DNA of 64,000 nucleotides from positions 1 to 64,000 of the forward strand of contig NZ_AODK01000030.1 of NCBI RefSeq assembly GCF_000525975.1. The letters are read 5' to 3'. The notes below the pieces were generated by a model. The model ran no database searches, was not told where the DNA came from, and saw nothing but the letters and a program-made list of their open reading frames with translations. The position numbers were made by a program, and so were the translations under genes. Source of the DNA: Listeria rocourtiae FSL F6-920 (GTDB lineage: Bacteria > Bacillota > Bacilli > Lactobacillales > Listeriaceae). How positions within the stretch are numbered: position 1 is the first letter of the stretch; every line of letters begins with the position of its first letter. Shown here piece by piece: positions 48,380 through 58,313 of this stretch.

Positions 48380-49243
48380 TTATTTTTCGTAATATTTAAT
48401 GAGAGCCTGGGTTCCATTATCAGCAAACCCTGACTCAGCTAGCTGTTGGTACATTTGCTCTGCCATCGTCAGCCCTGGAAGGTCAAGCTCCATTTGTTTC
48501 GCCTCATCTAGCGCGATTCGCATATCTTTAATGAAATGCTTTATGAAGAATCCTGGCGAAAAATCATCCTTTAGCACCCGCGGAATCAAGTTTGATAATG
48601 ACCAGCTTCCCGCCGCACCACCAGATACCGATGCCAAAACCTTTTCAGGATCCAGTCCCGCTCGCTTCGCATAAACAATCGCCTCTGTGACACCAATCAT
48701 ATTTGATGCAATTGCGATTTGATTCACCATCTTAGTATGTTGACCAGCGCCCGATTCCCCTTGCAAAATAACACTTTGTCCCATCGCTTTTAAAATTGGT
48801 TCCACCGTTAAAAAATCCTTCTCATTCCCGCCCACCATAACAGTAAGCGTTCCATTTTTTGCACCGATATCCCCACCAGAAACAGGTGCATCGAGCACCG
48901 CAATCCCAGCTAATTTGCCTTCATCTGCAATTTTCTTAGCAAGGTTTGGCGAAGACGTCGTCATATCAATTGCAAAAGCTCCCGAACGTAGCGTTGTCAA
49001 AAAGCCATCCTCTGCCAAATAAAGTTGCTCCACATCCTTTGGGTACCCAACCATCGTAATTAACACATCCACATTTGGTGCCAGCGCTTGCGGCGTATTA
49101 TACCAAATAGCCCCAGATTCTATCACCGCATCAGCCTTCTCTTTCGTTCTCGTATAAATATGTACCTCGAACCCCGCCTTCATCAAATTTTGAATCATAC
49201 TCGCACCCATGACACCAACACCAACGAACCCAATCTTCTTCAT
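48380..49243 (-). CDS. NAD(P)-dependent beta-hydroxyacid dehydrogenase
   Basis: 287 residues, 3-hydroxyisobutyrate dehydrogenase family. Rossmann motif GFVGVGVMGASMIQNLMKAG at the N-terminus; substrate-binding DAPVSGGDIGAKNGTLTVMVGG near 120 (quoted as DAPVSGGDIGAKNG); catalytic Lys in GAGQHTKMVNQIAIASNM near 170. Likely reduces a small beta-hydroxyacid such as tartronate or succinic semialdehyde, but the substrate is not decided by sequence. Single gene. Confidence 0.88.
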   Translation of the reverse strand: MKKIGFVGVGVMGASMIQNLMKAGFEVHIYTRTKEKADAVIESGAIWYNTPQALAPNVDVLITMVGYPKDVEQLYLAEDGFLTTLRSGAFAIDMTTSSPNLAKKIADEGKLAGIAVLDAPVSGGDIGAKNGTLTVMVGGNEKDFLTVEPILKAMGQSVILQGESGAGQHTKMVNQIAIASNMIGVTEAIVYAKRAGLDPEKVLASVSGGAAGSWSLSNLIPRVLKDDFSPGFFIKHFIKDMRIALDEAKQMELDLPGLTMAEQMYQQLAESGFADNGTQALIKYYEK

Positions 49244-49503
49244 TCCAAAATTCCTCCCTTATATCGATCAATTTTCGTATAGACAAAGTTTACATCTGGT
49301 CAGAAGAAATTGCAAATTGAAGTGATTGAAGTCAGGGTGAAGAGGAAACTTATTAATGATTAGCTAGGAAGATAGGCCAAGTTGAGATTAGATATTTATC
49401 GCATTTCACATTACTTAGATAAAAACCCCGTGACTTTTCAGCCTTCTAATCTTACATATGCACCCTTCAAATACATCCTAATCCCTTTGATACCAGTCAT
49501 TAC

Positions 49504-49559
49504 AAGAAATCTGTCGATGCCCTATATTTTTTGCACTACTGGCGGTCGACAGATTTCTT
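49504..49559. repeat. Long inverted repeat in a gene-free stretch
   Basis: AAGAAATCTGTCGA (49504-49517) and TCGACAGATTTCTT (49546-49559) are perfect 14-base arms; GCC/GGC extends the stem inward. TT-rich text follows. It lies between the dehydrogenase start and the ptsI terminator, with no gene pointing at it, so it is either a terminator of a lost gene or a mobile hairpin. The rest of 49244-49576 shows no gene. Confidence 0.65.
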
Positions 49560-49576
49560 CTTTTCACAAACAAAAA

Positions 49577-49596
49577 CCCGAGGAGAATTCCTCGGG
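49577..49596 (-). terminator. ptsI terminator
   Basis: CCCGAGGA and TCCTCGGG with a 4-base GAAT centre, then TTTTTG on the minus strand, 18 bases after the ptsI stop. Confidence 0.9.
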
Positions 49597-49613
49597 CGTT
49601 TCAAAACAACAAA

Positions 49614-51332
49614 TTACTCTGCTATATATTTGTTAACTAACGCTACAACATCTTCTTCTGTTGCTTGTTGTAAAGCTTCTTCCGCTAATTTCGCCATTTC
49701 TGTGCGATCTAAGCGTTTGATTAGTGAACGTGATTTCAGGATACTTGATGCGCTCATAGAGAACTCATCTAAGCCCATACCAAGCAGTAATGGTATAGCT
49801 GTTTGATCGCCGGCCATTTCGCCACACATACCGGCCCATTTACCTTCTTTATGCGCCGCGTCGATAACCATCTTCACAAGGCGTAAAATAGAAGGATTAT
49901 ATGGTTGATACAAATAAGAAACCTGCTCGTTCATACGGTCTGCCGCCATTGTATATTGGATTAAATCATTTGTTCCGATACTAAAGAAATCAACTTCCTT
50001 CGCAAACTGGTCTGCTAGAATTGCTGCTGCTGGAATTTCAATCATAATACCAAGTTCAATTGTGTCAGATACTGCCACACCTTCTGCTAAAAGTTCTTTC
50101 TTCGCGTCTTCCAAAAGTCCTTTGGCTTGGCGGAATTCATTAACTGTAGCAATCATTGGGAACATGATTTTTAGATTGCCGTGAACACTTGCGCGCAACA
50201 AAGCACGTAATTGCGTACGGAATAATTCTTTATTCGCAAAACATAAACGAATCGCACGGAAACCAAGGAATGGATTCATTTCATGTGGCAAGTCAAGATA
50301 CGGCAACGTTTTATCGCCACCGATATCAAGCGTACGAACAACAACAGCTTTTCCGTCCATGCCAGAAAGCACGGCTTTATAAGCTTCATACTGCTCTTCC
50401 TCCGTTGGGAAGTTGTCTCGGCCCATGTACAAGAATTCTGTACGATAAAGTCCGACTGCTTCTCCACCATTCGCGATAACACCTGTCAAATCTTCTGGCG
50501 TACCAATGTTGGCGCCAAGTTCTACATGATGACCATCTTTAGAAACGGTTGCTTCGTTTTTAAGTTTATTCCATTCTGCTTGTTGTGCTGCAAAATCAGA
50601 TTTCACTTTTTCATAATGAGCGATTTGGTCAGCAGTTGGGTCAATGATAACATTGCCTTCCAAGCCGTCCACGATGATTATTTGTCCTTCGTTCGTATCA
50701 TGCGTGATTTCACCAGTACCTACAACAGCAGGAATCTCTAATGAACGCGCCATGATTGCCGAGTGAGAAGTACGTCCGCCGATATCTGTTACGAAACCTT
50801 TAACAAAATTACGGTTCAATTGCGCTGTATCAGAAGGTGTCAAGTCTTTAGCGACTACAACAACTTCCTCATCGATTAACGCCGGATTCGGAATCGTTAC
50901 GTTCAAAAGGTGTGATAAAACACGCTTGCGAACATCACGAATATCAGCCGCACGTTCACGCATGTACTCGTTATCCATTGATTCAAACATGCCAATAAAC
51001 ATGTCTGTTGTTTCTTGTAGAGCAGATTCTGCATTCACTTTATTGTTCGTAATATTTTCAGAAATTGGTGTAATAAGTTCTGGGTCATTTAAAACCAAAA
51101 GATGCGCATCAAAAATTTGAGCTTTATCTTCGCCTAAGCTTTCCTTCGCGATATCACGAATTTTGCCAAGCTCCGATCCAGAAACTGCAACCGCATCCTG
51201 AAAACGTTTAACTTCGGCTTCTGTATCAGCAACTTCCGTTTTGTCAAAAGACAAGTCTGGCTCCACTAATAAGTAAGCTTTCGCGATAGCAATACCATCG
51301 GATGCTGCGATACCTTTTAATTCCTTAACCAT
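49614..51332 (-). CDS. ptsI: PTS enzyme I
   Basis: Phosphoenolpyruvate-protein phosphotransferase, 572 residues, which starts the sugar PTS relay. The phospho-histidine lies in [21 protein letters not shown] near residue 188. PEP and Mg ligands: [27 protein letters not shown], and the catalytic Cys in GMCGEMAGD near 502. No break in frame. The start overlaps the ptsH stop as TAATG. Confidence 0.96.
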   Translation of the reverse strand: MVKELKGIAASDGIAIAKAYLLVEPDLSFDKTEVADTEAEVKRFQDAVAVSGSELGKIRDIAKESLGEDKAQIFDAHLLVLNDPELITPISENITNNKVNAESALQETTDMFIGMFESMDNEYMRERAADIRDVRKRVLSHLLNVTIPNPALIDEEVVVVAKDLTPSDTAQLNRNFVKGFVTDIGGRTSHSAIMARSLEIPAVVGTGEITHDTNEGQIIIVDGLEGNVIIDPTADQIAHYEKVKSDFAAQQAEWNKLKNEATVSKDGHHVELGANIGTPEDLTGVIANGGEAVGLYRTEFLYMGRDNFPTEEEQYEAYKAVLSGMDGKAVVVRTLDIGGDKTLPYLDLPHEMNPFLGFRAIRLCFANKELFRTQLRALLRASVHGNLKIMFPMIATVNEFRQAKGLLEDAKKELLAEGVAVSDTIELGIMIEIPAAAILADQFAKEVDFFSIGTNDLIQYTMAADRMNEQVSYLYQPYNPSILRLVKMVIDAAHKEGKWAGMCGEMAGDQTAIPLLLGMGLDEFSMSASSILKSRSLIKRLDRTEMAKLAEEALQQATEEDVVALVNKYIAE

Positions 51333-51599
51333 TACTCAGCCAAGCCTTCTTTTTTAAGTACTTCTGTTAGGCCAACGATTGCGTCTTTCTCATCGCTACC
51401 TTCAGCGTAAATTGTGATGTCAGCGCCTTTACCAATACCTAAAGACATAACGCCCATGATTGATTTTAGGTTAACTTTTTTTTCCAGTGTACTCAATTTG
51501 TACATCTGAACTGTATTTGCTTGCCGCTTGAACTAAAAGAGTTGCTGGGCGTGCGTGAATTCCTGTTTCATCGATTACTACAAAGCTTGCTTGTTCCAT
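51332..51599 (-). CDS. ptsH: Phosphocarrier HPr (frame-broken)
   Basis: 88-residue phosphocarrier. The start [20 protein letters not shown] contains His15, and the regulatory serine region reads [16 protein letters not shown] (Ser46). It ends VLKKEGLAE. The frame is broken in the middle by a T8 run (51476-51483); with seven T the gene is exactly 267 bases, the standard HPr size. Since HPr is central to sugar uptake and catabolite control, a sequencing error is far likelier than a true mutation. No continuous open frame exists without the correction. Confidence 0.93.
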
Positions 51600-51807
51600 A
51601 ATTTACATTCTCCTTCATATAAGAAATTTTATTGTGACTTTTCTCACTAAAAAAAAAATTCAGCAAAAAAAAGACTATCCCTCAATTAAAAAGATTACCA
51701 TGTTTTCGCGCCCGACACAACTATTTGATGCAAATTTATTCTGATTTTAAAAATTTTCATTAAAAACGCTATCATTCAGTTAAGATATCTTCCAATTCCA
51801 GACTTTT

Positions 51808-51821
51808 TCACAACGCTTACA
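51808..51821. promoter_or_regulatory. cre-like site in the ptsH-ykvS intergenic region
   Basis: On the minus strand TGTAAGCGTTGTGA, 13 of 14 cre positions. It lies about 210 bases before ptsH and 105 before ykvS. The rest of 51600-51926 is A/T-rich with no gene. Confidence 0.45.
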
Positions 51822-51926
51822 AGGTCTTTCATTTGCATTCTAACTATCTTTCAGGCAAAATGAAGTCAACGTTTTATATTTAGTGAATTGCTTTAGTAAC
51901 GTTTCTATGAATCGGGAGTGATAAAC

Positions 51927-52121
51927 ATGGCAAAAGCACAAGTAGGAGACATTATTGAGTTCAAAGATGGTTTGACAGGTGTTGTTGAAAAAATAAACGA
52001 AAATTCTGTCATTGTGGATTTAACATTAATGGAAAATTTCAAAAAGCTAGCCATCGAAGAAAAGACAGTGGTCAATCATAAAAAATACAAGATTGTACAT
52101 TCAGTAGATGACGAAAAATAA
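51927..52121 (+). CDS. YkvS family protein (DUF2187)
   Basis: 64-residue protein with a single SH3/KOW-like fold expected: VGDIIEFKDGLTGVVEKINENSVIVDLT (quoted in part as GDIIEFKDGLTGVVEKINE). It matches the DUF2187/YkvS family, function unknown. ATG 51927 follows GGGAGTGA. Alone, with a repeat element directly after its end. Confidence 0.82.
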   Translation: MAKAQVGDIIEFKDGLTGVVEKINENSVIVDLTLMENFKKLAIEEKTVVNHKKYKIVHSVDDEK

Positions 52122-52133
52122 CTACTACTATTG

Positions 52134-52280
52134 TTCATGATTTTCCGTAAACGTCAGCGTGTTAGCAAACATTTAATTGCTAGGAAAAAGCAAATATCGA
52201 AGTGACATGTATGATTTTTACACAAGCTTCGGAAGTTGGCTTTTAACAGCGAAATTGAGTGTTTGTTAGCACGCTGAAAC
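52134..52280. repeat. Interspersed repeat family B, second copy
   Basis: Related to 39343-39507. Arms TCAGCGTGTTAGCAAACA (52154-52171) and TGTTTGTTAGCACGCTGA (52260-52277) pair over 18 bases with two G-T pairs, where the other copy has a Watson-Crick TCGA core. Preceded by TTCATGATTTTCCG as in the other copy. It sits 55 bases before the crtN-like start. Confidence 0.78.
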
Positions 52281-52334
52281 CATTTTCATGTGCTTTTCTA
52301 TCTATAAAAACTGCGAATTTGGGAGTGAGCAAGC

Positions 52335-53809
52335 ATGTCGAAAAAAAATCGCGATAATTGGTGCCGGACCAGGTGGTTTAGCTGTCGCTATGCAGCTAAC
52401 AGAACAAGGCCACGACGTACATATCTATGAAAAAGCTGCCGAAATTGGTGGCAGAACCTCTCTTTTAAAACAAGATGGCTTCTCTTTTGATTTAGGTCCA
52501 ACGGCACTAAATATGCCGAATGTGTTAACAGCTTTGTTTGCGGATTGTAACCGTAATATTCAAGATTATATTAAACTGATTTCATTAGACCCTCTTTACA
52601 GTTTATACATAGATGACATTGTTTTCAGTCCATCTCCCCACCAAGATAAGACAAAAAGAGCGATTGCACAACTTTTTCCTGGCGAGGAAGAACATTATGA
52701 TCGATTTATGCGTGATAATGCCAAGAAAATGATTTACTTGTTACCTATCTGGCAAGAACCTTTTACATCATTGTGGTCAGTGTTTCGCTTGCGCACATTG
52801 CGTGCACTTCCTAGCCTTACACTCGGTAACCACTTAATCGATGAACTGGCTAAATATTTTGAAGATAAGCGATTACGCCTCGCTTTTTCTTTTGAAACTA
52901 AGTTTTTAGGCATGTCTCCTTGGCAAACACCTGGTGCTTTTTCTGTTATTCCATTTTCTGAGCATTATTTTGGCGTTTTTCATATTATTGGTGGAATCAA
53001 TCGTCTCACGTATGCTATGAGTGAAATCATACAAGAAAATGGGGGAAACATTCACTTAAACCAATGCGTGCAACAAATAAATATAGCCTCAAAAAACATT
53101 ACATCCCTAACGCTGGAGAATGGGGAAACAGTTGAGGCCGATTATTTCTTTTTAAATGCAGACTACGCATATGCTATGAGCCATCTTTTTTTCTTACCAA
53201 AAAGCACCTACTAATCTAAAGAAATTGTCTAAGAAAAAATACTCATGCTCTGCTTTCATTATGTACCTTGGCTTGGATACGACGCTCCCACTAAATGTGC
53301 ACACTGTTATTTTTCCTAGTGACTTTCGTATTCATATGGATCAAATCATGCATAAGAGCATCATCCCAGAAGAATTATCGATTCATTTAACCTACCCTAC
53401 AGCTGTTGATAAGACAATGGCGCCAAAAGATATGTCAACACTTCGCATCCTAGTTCCTGTTCCAAATAATAATAGCAATATTGACTGGACAAAGGAATCC
53501 TCCATCATGCGCAAGCTAATTTTTAAAACGATTGAAAAGAAATTAGGGTTAAATAATTTAGAATCTCATATCCTCACTGAAAAAATTATCACACCCTATG
53601 ATTGGGAAAATGACTTTCATATTTTTAAAGGGGCCATTTTCAACCTTACACATCAATTGTCGCAATTAGGTCCATTTCGACCAAATAAAATGCCTGCCAT
53701 CAAAAATATGAAAATTGTAGGCGGAGCAGTACATCCAGCAAACAGTCTTCCCTTTATATTAGAAAGTGCCAATATTGCTGTTCGTCAGTTTAATAAAGAA
53801 TTGATGTAA
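52335..53809 (+). CDS. Phytoene/diapophytoene desaturase-like FAD oxidoreductase (frame-broken twice)
   Basis: About 490 residues. The dinucleotide-binding motif is IAIIGAGPGGLAVAMQL, then YEKAAEIGGRTSLLKQDGFSFDLGPT (quoted in part as EIGGRTSLL), and the C-terminal GAVHPANSLPFILESANIA, all as in the CrtI/CrtN family. Breaks: an A8 run at 52341-52348 after ATGTCG, and an A5 run at 53199-53203. One base fewer in each restores MSKKIAIIGAG and FFLPKAPTNLKKLSKKKY. GGGAGTGAG precedes the ATG. A convergent carotenoid-like membrane protein follows. No phytoene synthase is nearby, so the substrate is open. Confidence 0.82.
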
Positions 53810-53810
53810 T

Positions 53811-53847
53811 AAAAAACTGTTGTCTCCACTCACGCAACAGTTTTTTT
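53811..53847. terminator. Bidirectional terminator between carotenoid-like genes
   Basis: AAAAAACTGTTG and CAACAGTTTTTTT arms with a 12-base loop. It overlaps the last codons of the minus-strand gene. Confidence 0.88.
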
Positions 53848-54631
53848 CTTCATATCATTTTCTAAACTTAAATAATAACAAACCGTAAACAAAATGTTTC
53901 CTACCAAAGTAATGAGTATAATACTCCACAATCCCATGAAATAACCTAGAACAAGGAAAAAAGAAAGAACAATCCAATAAACAAGTACAAGTTCCGATTT
54001 TAATGTTGGAAAATGTAGTTTTCCCCATTGATCCGTTAAGCTAAGCATAAAATAAATCATCAAATGAAGTATTAAACCAAGCGTCCACCAATTAGCTACA
54101 TCGGTCATTTGAATAATCGTCAAGGTGGTACTATCCATGGCAGATTGTTTCACTTGCATTGCAACAGGTTCTATCAACATTTCAAATACCATAACCATAG
54201 TAGCAGCGATAATCGCATAAATACCACCGCGAATCCAATCTATTTTAATTTTCAATGTTATTTCCCGGGAAATAACATGTGTCCCAACAACTAAAACTAG
54301 CCAAATAAACCCAAATGCAACCGGTATTCCATTGATTACAAGCCCAAAATCTGTTGTAACGTTACCAGTCTGCCCTGCACTTGTAAGACTCGTTTGCATC
54401 CATTCAATACTTGTGCTAACCGCAAAAATCAAAATAGTAATTGCTGAGCCCAACCCCTTACCATATTGTAAAATTAAAAAAAATGACTGCAAAAAAACCT
54501 GATACAATGAAAAATAAGGCATGAATCTCAGTCAAACGAAGTGGTAATACATTCAGAACAATCAGTATCACTGCAATGAAAAAGAGGGCCATGTAAAGCC
54601 AAACAAAAAATCGAAATCTTTTCTCTACCAT
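53830..54631 (-). CDS. Carotenoid biosynthesis (CruF-like) membrane protein (frame-broken)
   Basis: About 266 residues with six to eight membrane helices. The stretches STSIEWMQTSLTSAG, INGIPVAFGFIWLVLVVGTH and FEMLIEPVAMQ resemble the PF04240 family, whose studied members hydrate or modify C50 carotenoids (CruF). The frame breaks at an A8 run (54476-54483); seven A give FFAVIFLILQYGKGLG. ATG 54631 has AGGAG 12 bases before it. It converges on the desaturase-like gene, which supports a pigment or terpenoid role. Assignment is moderate. Confidence 0.65.
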
Positions 54632-54789
54632 GAAAGCAATCAACTCCTATCCTCTAATTATAAATGTTTTCAGGAAAACTACAATCAATTACAAAAAAAT
54701 AGTCGCCCAAAAGAGTTCCTTGTTGCTAAATATCTTTTTTTTCTATTAAAGTATTCATAGAGCGTAATGGAGTAAAGAGGTGTAAAAAA

Positions 54790-55401
54790 TTGAAAAGCAA
54801 CAAGATTGATTTCCGCCTTTATTTAGGCATCTTATTAGCAGCAGGACTCATGTATGTCACATTTGAACATGCTTCTGTATTCTGGTATTTATACGGAGCA
54901 TCCATGTTATTTCTTATTAGTTGGGTAGTATTGAACGATGAATTAAAAAAACAGTTTTCCATCTTAAAAAGTATTATTCCAGGTATTTTTAGTGGTATTA
55001 TCCTTTATATCTTGTTTTATATCGGTGCACTTCTACTAAAATTTATTCCAGGTAACTTTGATGCGCTCGTTGCAAAAGGATATACAAAATACGAACCAGA
55101 ATCATTACTAATTTGGCTACTACTTGTCGTTGCCATTGTACCAGGAGAAGAGATTTTCTGGCGCGGTTTTGTATTAAAACGATTGGAACACGAATTAGTT
55201 CCGTGGGTGGCCGTGCTAATCATGGCTACATTAAACGGTGCTTTCATGTTGTTCAGCGGTAATTTTGTTATCGCCCTAGCAGCAACCTTAGCGTCAATAT
55301 ACTGGGGTTTTATCTACATAAGACGCCCAAGTTTATCGCTTTTAATCGTGTCACATTGGACTTTTAATTTATTATTACTATTAATTTTGCCAATCTATTA
55401 A
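54790..55401 (+). CDS. CPBP family intramembrane metalloprotease
   Basis: 203 residues, about six helices. The CPBP/Abi motif EEIFWRGFVLKRLE is near residue 120, with GAFMLFSGNF and the late SHWTFNLLLL supplying the second and third motif residues. Family members cleave prenylated or membrane proteins or protect against bacteriocins. TTG 54790 is the start, with AGAGGTG upstream. Stands between the carotenoid-like pair and rpiA. Confidence 0.82.
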   Translation: MKSNKIDFRLYLGILLAAGLMYVTFEHASVFWYLYGASMLFLISWVVLNDELKKQFSILKSIIPGIFSGIILYILFYIGALLLKFIPGNFDALVAKGYTKYEPESLLIWLLLVVAIVPGEEIFWRGFVLKRLEHELVPWVAVLIMATLNGAFMLFSGNFVIALAATLASIYWGFIYIRRPSLSLLIVSHWTFNLLLLLILPIY

Positions 55402-55421
55402 TTAGAAAACATATCCTAAAA

Positions 55422-55460
55422 TAAAGTCGCCATGCCCAATTTCAGCATGGCGACTTTATT
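55422..55460. terminator. Bidirectional terminator between CPBP gene and rpiA
   Basis: Perfect 15-base arms ATAAAGTCGCCATGC and GCATGGCGACTTTAT with a short loop, followed by TTTTATT. Confidence 0.92.
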
Positions 55461-56132
55461 TTATTTATCGCGTACTTCCACACTACCGTCAGAAAAGCCA
55501 ATCACCAAGGTAGAAGCGTAATTTAAAAACAAGCCATTTTCCACCACACCTGGCAAATTATTTAACCACGCATTTAATTCTTTGGGATTCGTTATTTCAC
55601 TCATTTGTAAATCTAAAATATAGTTTTGACTATCTGTTAAATAAATACTTCCATCTTCGTGGTGTCTTAACAATGGTTGATAGCCTCTATACTCTAGCTG
55701 ACGTAACACTTGCTTATACCCAAAAGGAACGACCTCAACAGGCAACGGAAAGGTGCCTAGCGTAGCGACAACTTTGTCCTCACCAACAACCCAGATACTT
55801 TTTTTCGATGCATGGGCCACCAGTTTCTCAAATAATAAAGCACCGCCGCCGCCTTTTATACCACAAAATTCTGCATCTACTTCGTCTGCTCCATCAATTG
55901 TTAAGTCGATTTCTGTAACATCATTTAAATCCATTAAAGGTATATTTCTTTCCCTCGCTAACTCCTCTGTCGCTTTAGAGGTAACAACTCCTGTCACATT
56001 CAATCCTTCCGCTACCCGATCGCCTAGCTTTTGAATCATATAGTACGCTGTTGAACCAGTTCCTAATCCTACAATCATACCATCTTGAATATACTCACAT
56101 GCTTTTTCTCCAGCAATTTGCTTGCTATTCAC
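55461..56132 (-). CDS. rpiA: Ribose-5-phosphate isomerase A
   Basis: Interconverts ribose-5-P and ribulose-5-P in the pentose phosphate pathway. Key motifs: VGLGTGSTAYYMIQ near residue 22, TIDGADEVD near 80 with catalytic Asp residues, and KGGGGALLFEKLVA near 95 with the catalytic lysine region. GTG 56132 follows GAGGGGG, and I prefer it to ATG 56150. 223 residues. Confidence 0.93.
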   Translation of the reverse strand: MNSKQIAGEKACEYIQDGMIVGLGTGSTAYYMIQKLGDRVAEGLNVTGVVTSKATEELARERNIPLMDLNDVTEIDLTIDGADEVDAEFCGIKGGGGALLFEKLVAHASKKSIWVVGEDKVVATLGTFPLPVEVVPFGYKQVLRQLEYRGYQPLLRHHEDGSIYLTDSQNYILDLQMSEITNPKELNAWLNNLPGVVENGLFLNYASTLVIGFSDGSVEVRDK

Positions 56133-56603
56133 TATCACTAACCCCCTCAAAAAAGTTTACACTGCTTTTATTATATATAATTTCCAATCATTCGCATAGC
56201 CGTATCCTGTATTCTCTAAAATAATAATACTATAAAGTTACATATTATTGTATCTAAATACCAATTTATCATTATAAAAGAACTTTATTTTGACATGGAA
56301 AGTTCTTTTTTTTAAATTCACAAAAAGTTCATAATTTCAGTCCTATAACCATGTAAAACCGCTCTAAATGGTGTCTTGAGCTTCTAATAACATTTTTTAT
56401 GTATTTTTTCATACTTTTGCAAGAAATTTTGCATCTATTTTCTCCTGTATAACGAGCTATTTGAGGTCCAGAGTGCATTCACTTACATAACCTTACAAAA
56501 ATGTAATTGGACATTTCGAGATAAATGCGTTACATTATATAAATACATGACACTCCATCTTAACAATTGTAACATTAGAGAAACATAAGAGGTGATATCT
56601 GAT
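56133..56603 (+). promoter_or_regulatory. Upstream region of the dlt operon
   Basis: 470 bases without a gene between divergent rpiA and dltX. AAAGAACTTT (from about 56278) and AAAGTTCTTTTTTT (about 56299-56313) form a terminator-like hairpin in both strands. Nearer dltX, TTGGAC (56497-56502) and TACATTATAT about 18 bases later look like a promoter. I did not identify a known VirR or other operator. GAGGTGATA precedes dltX. Confidence 0.45.
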
Positions 56604-56750
56604 ATGAAAAAATGGAAAGTGGCGATGACCCATCCAAAAGCTATTTTTATCTGGAAAACGTTATTTTATTTAGTTGTTTTACTTGGATTGTTGTGGTTCT
56701 ATGGTTTCAAGAATCCGAACGATACGACATTTATTTACAATGAATTTTAA
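56604..56750 (+). CDS. dltX: Teichoic acid D-alanylation protein DltX
   Basis: 48-residue membrane peptide: a basic N-terminus (MKKWKVAMTHPKAIFIWKT), one helix (LFYLVVLLGLLWFYGF) and the conserved acidic C-terminus ending TFIYNEF. DltX binds DltD and is needed to move D-alanine onto teichoic acid in Gram-positives; the C-terminal tyrosine motif is the functional part. First gene of dltXABCD, 20 bases before dltA. Short enough to be missed by most gene finders. Confidence 0.93.
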   Translation: MKKWKVAMTHPKAIFIWKTLFYLVVLLGLLWFYGFKNPNDTTFIYNEF

Positions 56751-56770
56751 AAGAAAAGAGGCGATTACGA

Positions 56771-58313
56771 ATGAGTGTATCTTTTTTCACCACTTCTATC
56801 AATGAGCGTATTGATGAGTGGGCGCTTAAGACACCTAACAAAGCTTGCTATGACTATAATGGCAATTCCCTGACATACCATGAACTAAAGGAACAATCAG
56901 ACGCATTAGCAGTCTTTTTATTACAAGAACTAGATAATAACAATGCTCCGATCCTAGTATATGGACATATGGAGGCTTCGCAAATTGTTGCTTTCCTTTC
57001 TTGTTCAAAAGCAGGCCGTGCCTATGTGCCAATTGATACTTCTATGCCTGCTGATCGCATCAAGCAAATAACAGAGGTTGCACAACCAAGCCTTATTCTT
57101 TGTACTGAGGAATTACCTATGGAGGCAAGAGTTGCTGATGTGCCTGTTATAAATGCCGAGCAATTACAACATGTAATCACGCATAATAATGGAAAAACAC
57201 CAGACTGTTCATATTTTGTCAAATCTGATGATAATTATTACATCATTTTCACCTCTGGAAGTACTGGTGTTCCAAAAGGGGTACAAATCAGTCATAACAA
57301 TCTAGTGAGCTTTACGAATTGGATACTACAAGATTTTGAGATTCAAGAAGGAGATCGTTTCCTCAATCAGGCACCATATTCTTTTGATTTGTCTGTTATG
57401 GATCTCTATCCCTGTTTACTTGCTGGTGGAACTCTTGTGCCACTTGATAAGACGGTGAGCGCTAATCTGAAGAGCTTATACGAAACAATTCCCAACTTAG
57501 AAGTAAATGTTTGGGTTTCTACACCTTCTTTTGTAGACATTTGCTTGATGGATCCGAACTTTAAAGGGGAGACGAATCCAACAATTACACATTTCCTATT
57601 TTGTGGTGAAGTTTTGACTAAAGAGACGGCTCAGATGCTAATCCAGCGTTTCCCAAATGCTACTGTTTACAACACCTATGGGCCTACTGAGGCGACCGTG
57701 GCTGTGACAAATGTAGTAATTGATGGGAACAATGTTAATACTTACCCTAGCCTGCCACTTGGACGTATCAAGCCCGATACGAAGCTTGCCATTTTAGATG
57801 AAGATGGACTACTCGTTCCAGACGGTGAGAAAGGCGAAATCGTCTTAATTGGCCCTAGTGTTTCTAAAGGTTACTTGAATGAGCCAGAGAAAACAGCCGC
57901 AGTCTTTTATAAAGATGAGCTATTCCAAGCTTATAAAACTGGAGATTGTGGCACGATAATTGATGGGATGTTGTTTTTCCAAGGTCGCTTGGATTTCCAA
58001 ATTAAACTTCATGGATATCGAATCGAACTTGAAGATATCGAGAATAACTTAAAAGAAGTAAGCTACATTCGCTCTTGTATCGTTGTGCCAAAAATGCGCG
58101 AAGGAAAGGCGGAGAGCTTGGTTGCTTTCGTCGTTCCTGCTGCACATAACTTTGAGAAGGAATATAAACTGAGCGCTGCAATCAAAAAAAGAACTTTCAG
58201 AATCGATGCCGAGTTATATGATTCCTCGTAAATGGGTTTATAAAGATGAACTTCCACTGACGATGAATGGCAAGATTGATCGCAAGCAACTTTCCAGTGA
58301 GGTGAATTCATGA
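56771..58313 (+). CDS. dltA: D-alanine--D-alanyl carrier protein ligase DltA (frame-broken at 3' end)
   Basis: Activates D-alanine as the adenylate and loads it on DltC. Adenylation motifs: [21 protein letters not shown] near residue 155 (P-loop [10 protein letters not shown]), [13 protein letters not shown] near 300, YKTGDCG near 385 and [15 protein letters not shown] near 410. An A7 run (58184-58190) breaks the end; six A give [19 protein letters not shown] and the catalytic NGKIDRKQL, with stop at 58313 overlapping dltB as ATGA. About 513 residues. Confidence 0.94.

Noticed and set aside
7030-52280. Insertion sequence
   Set aside because: No transposase or recombinase gene was found anywhere in the window; the repeats are short and non-coding.
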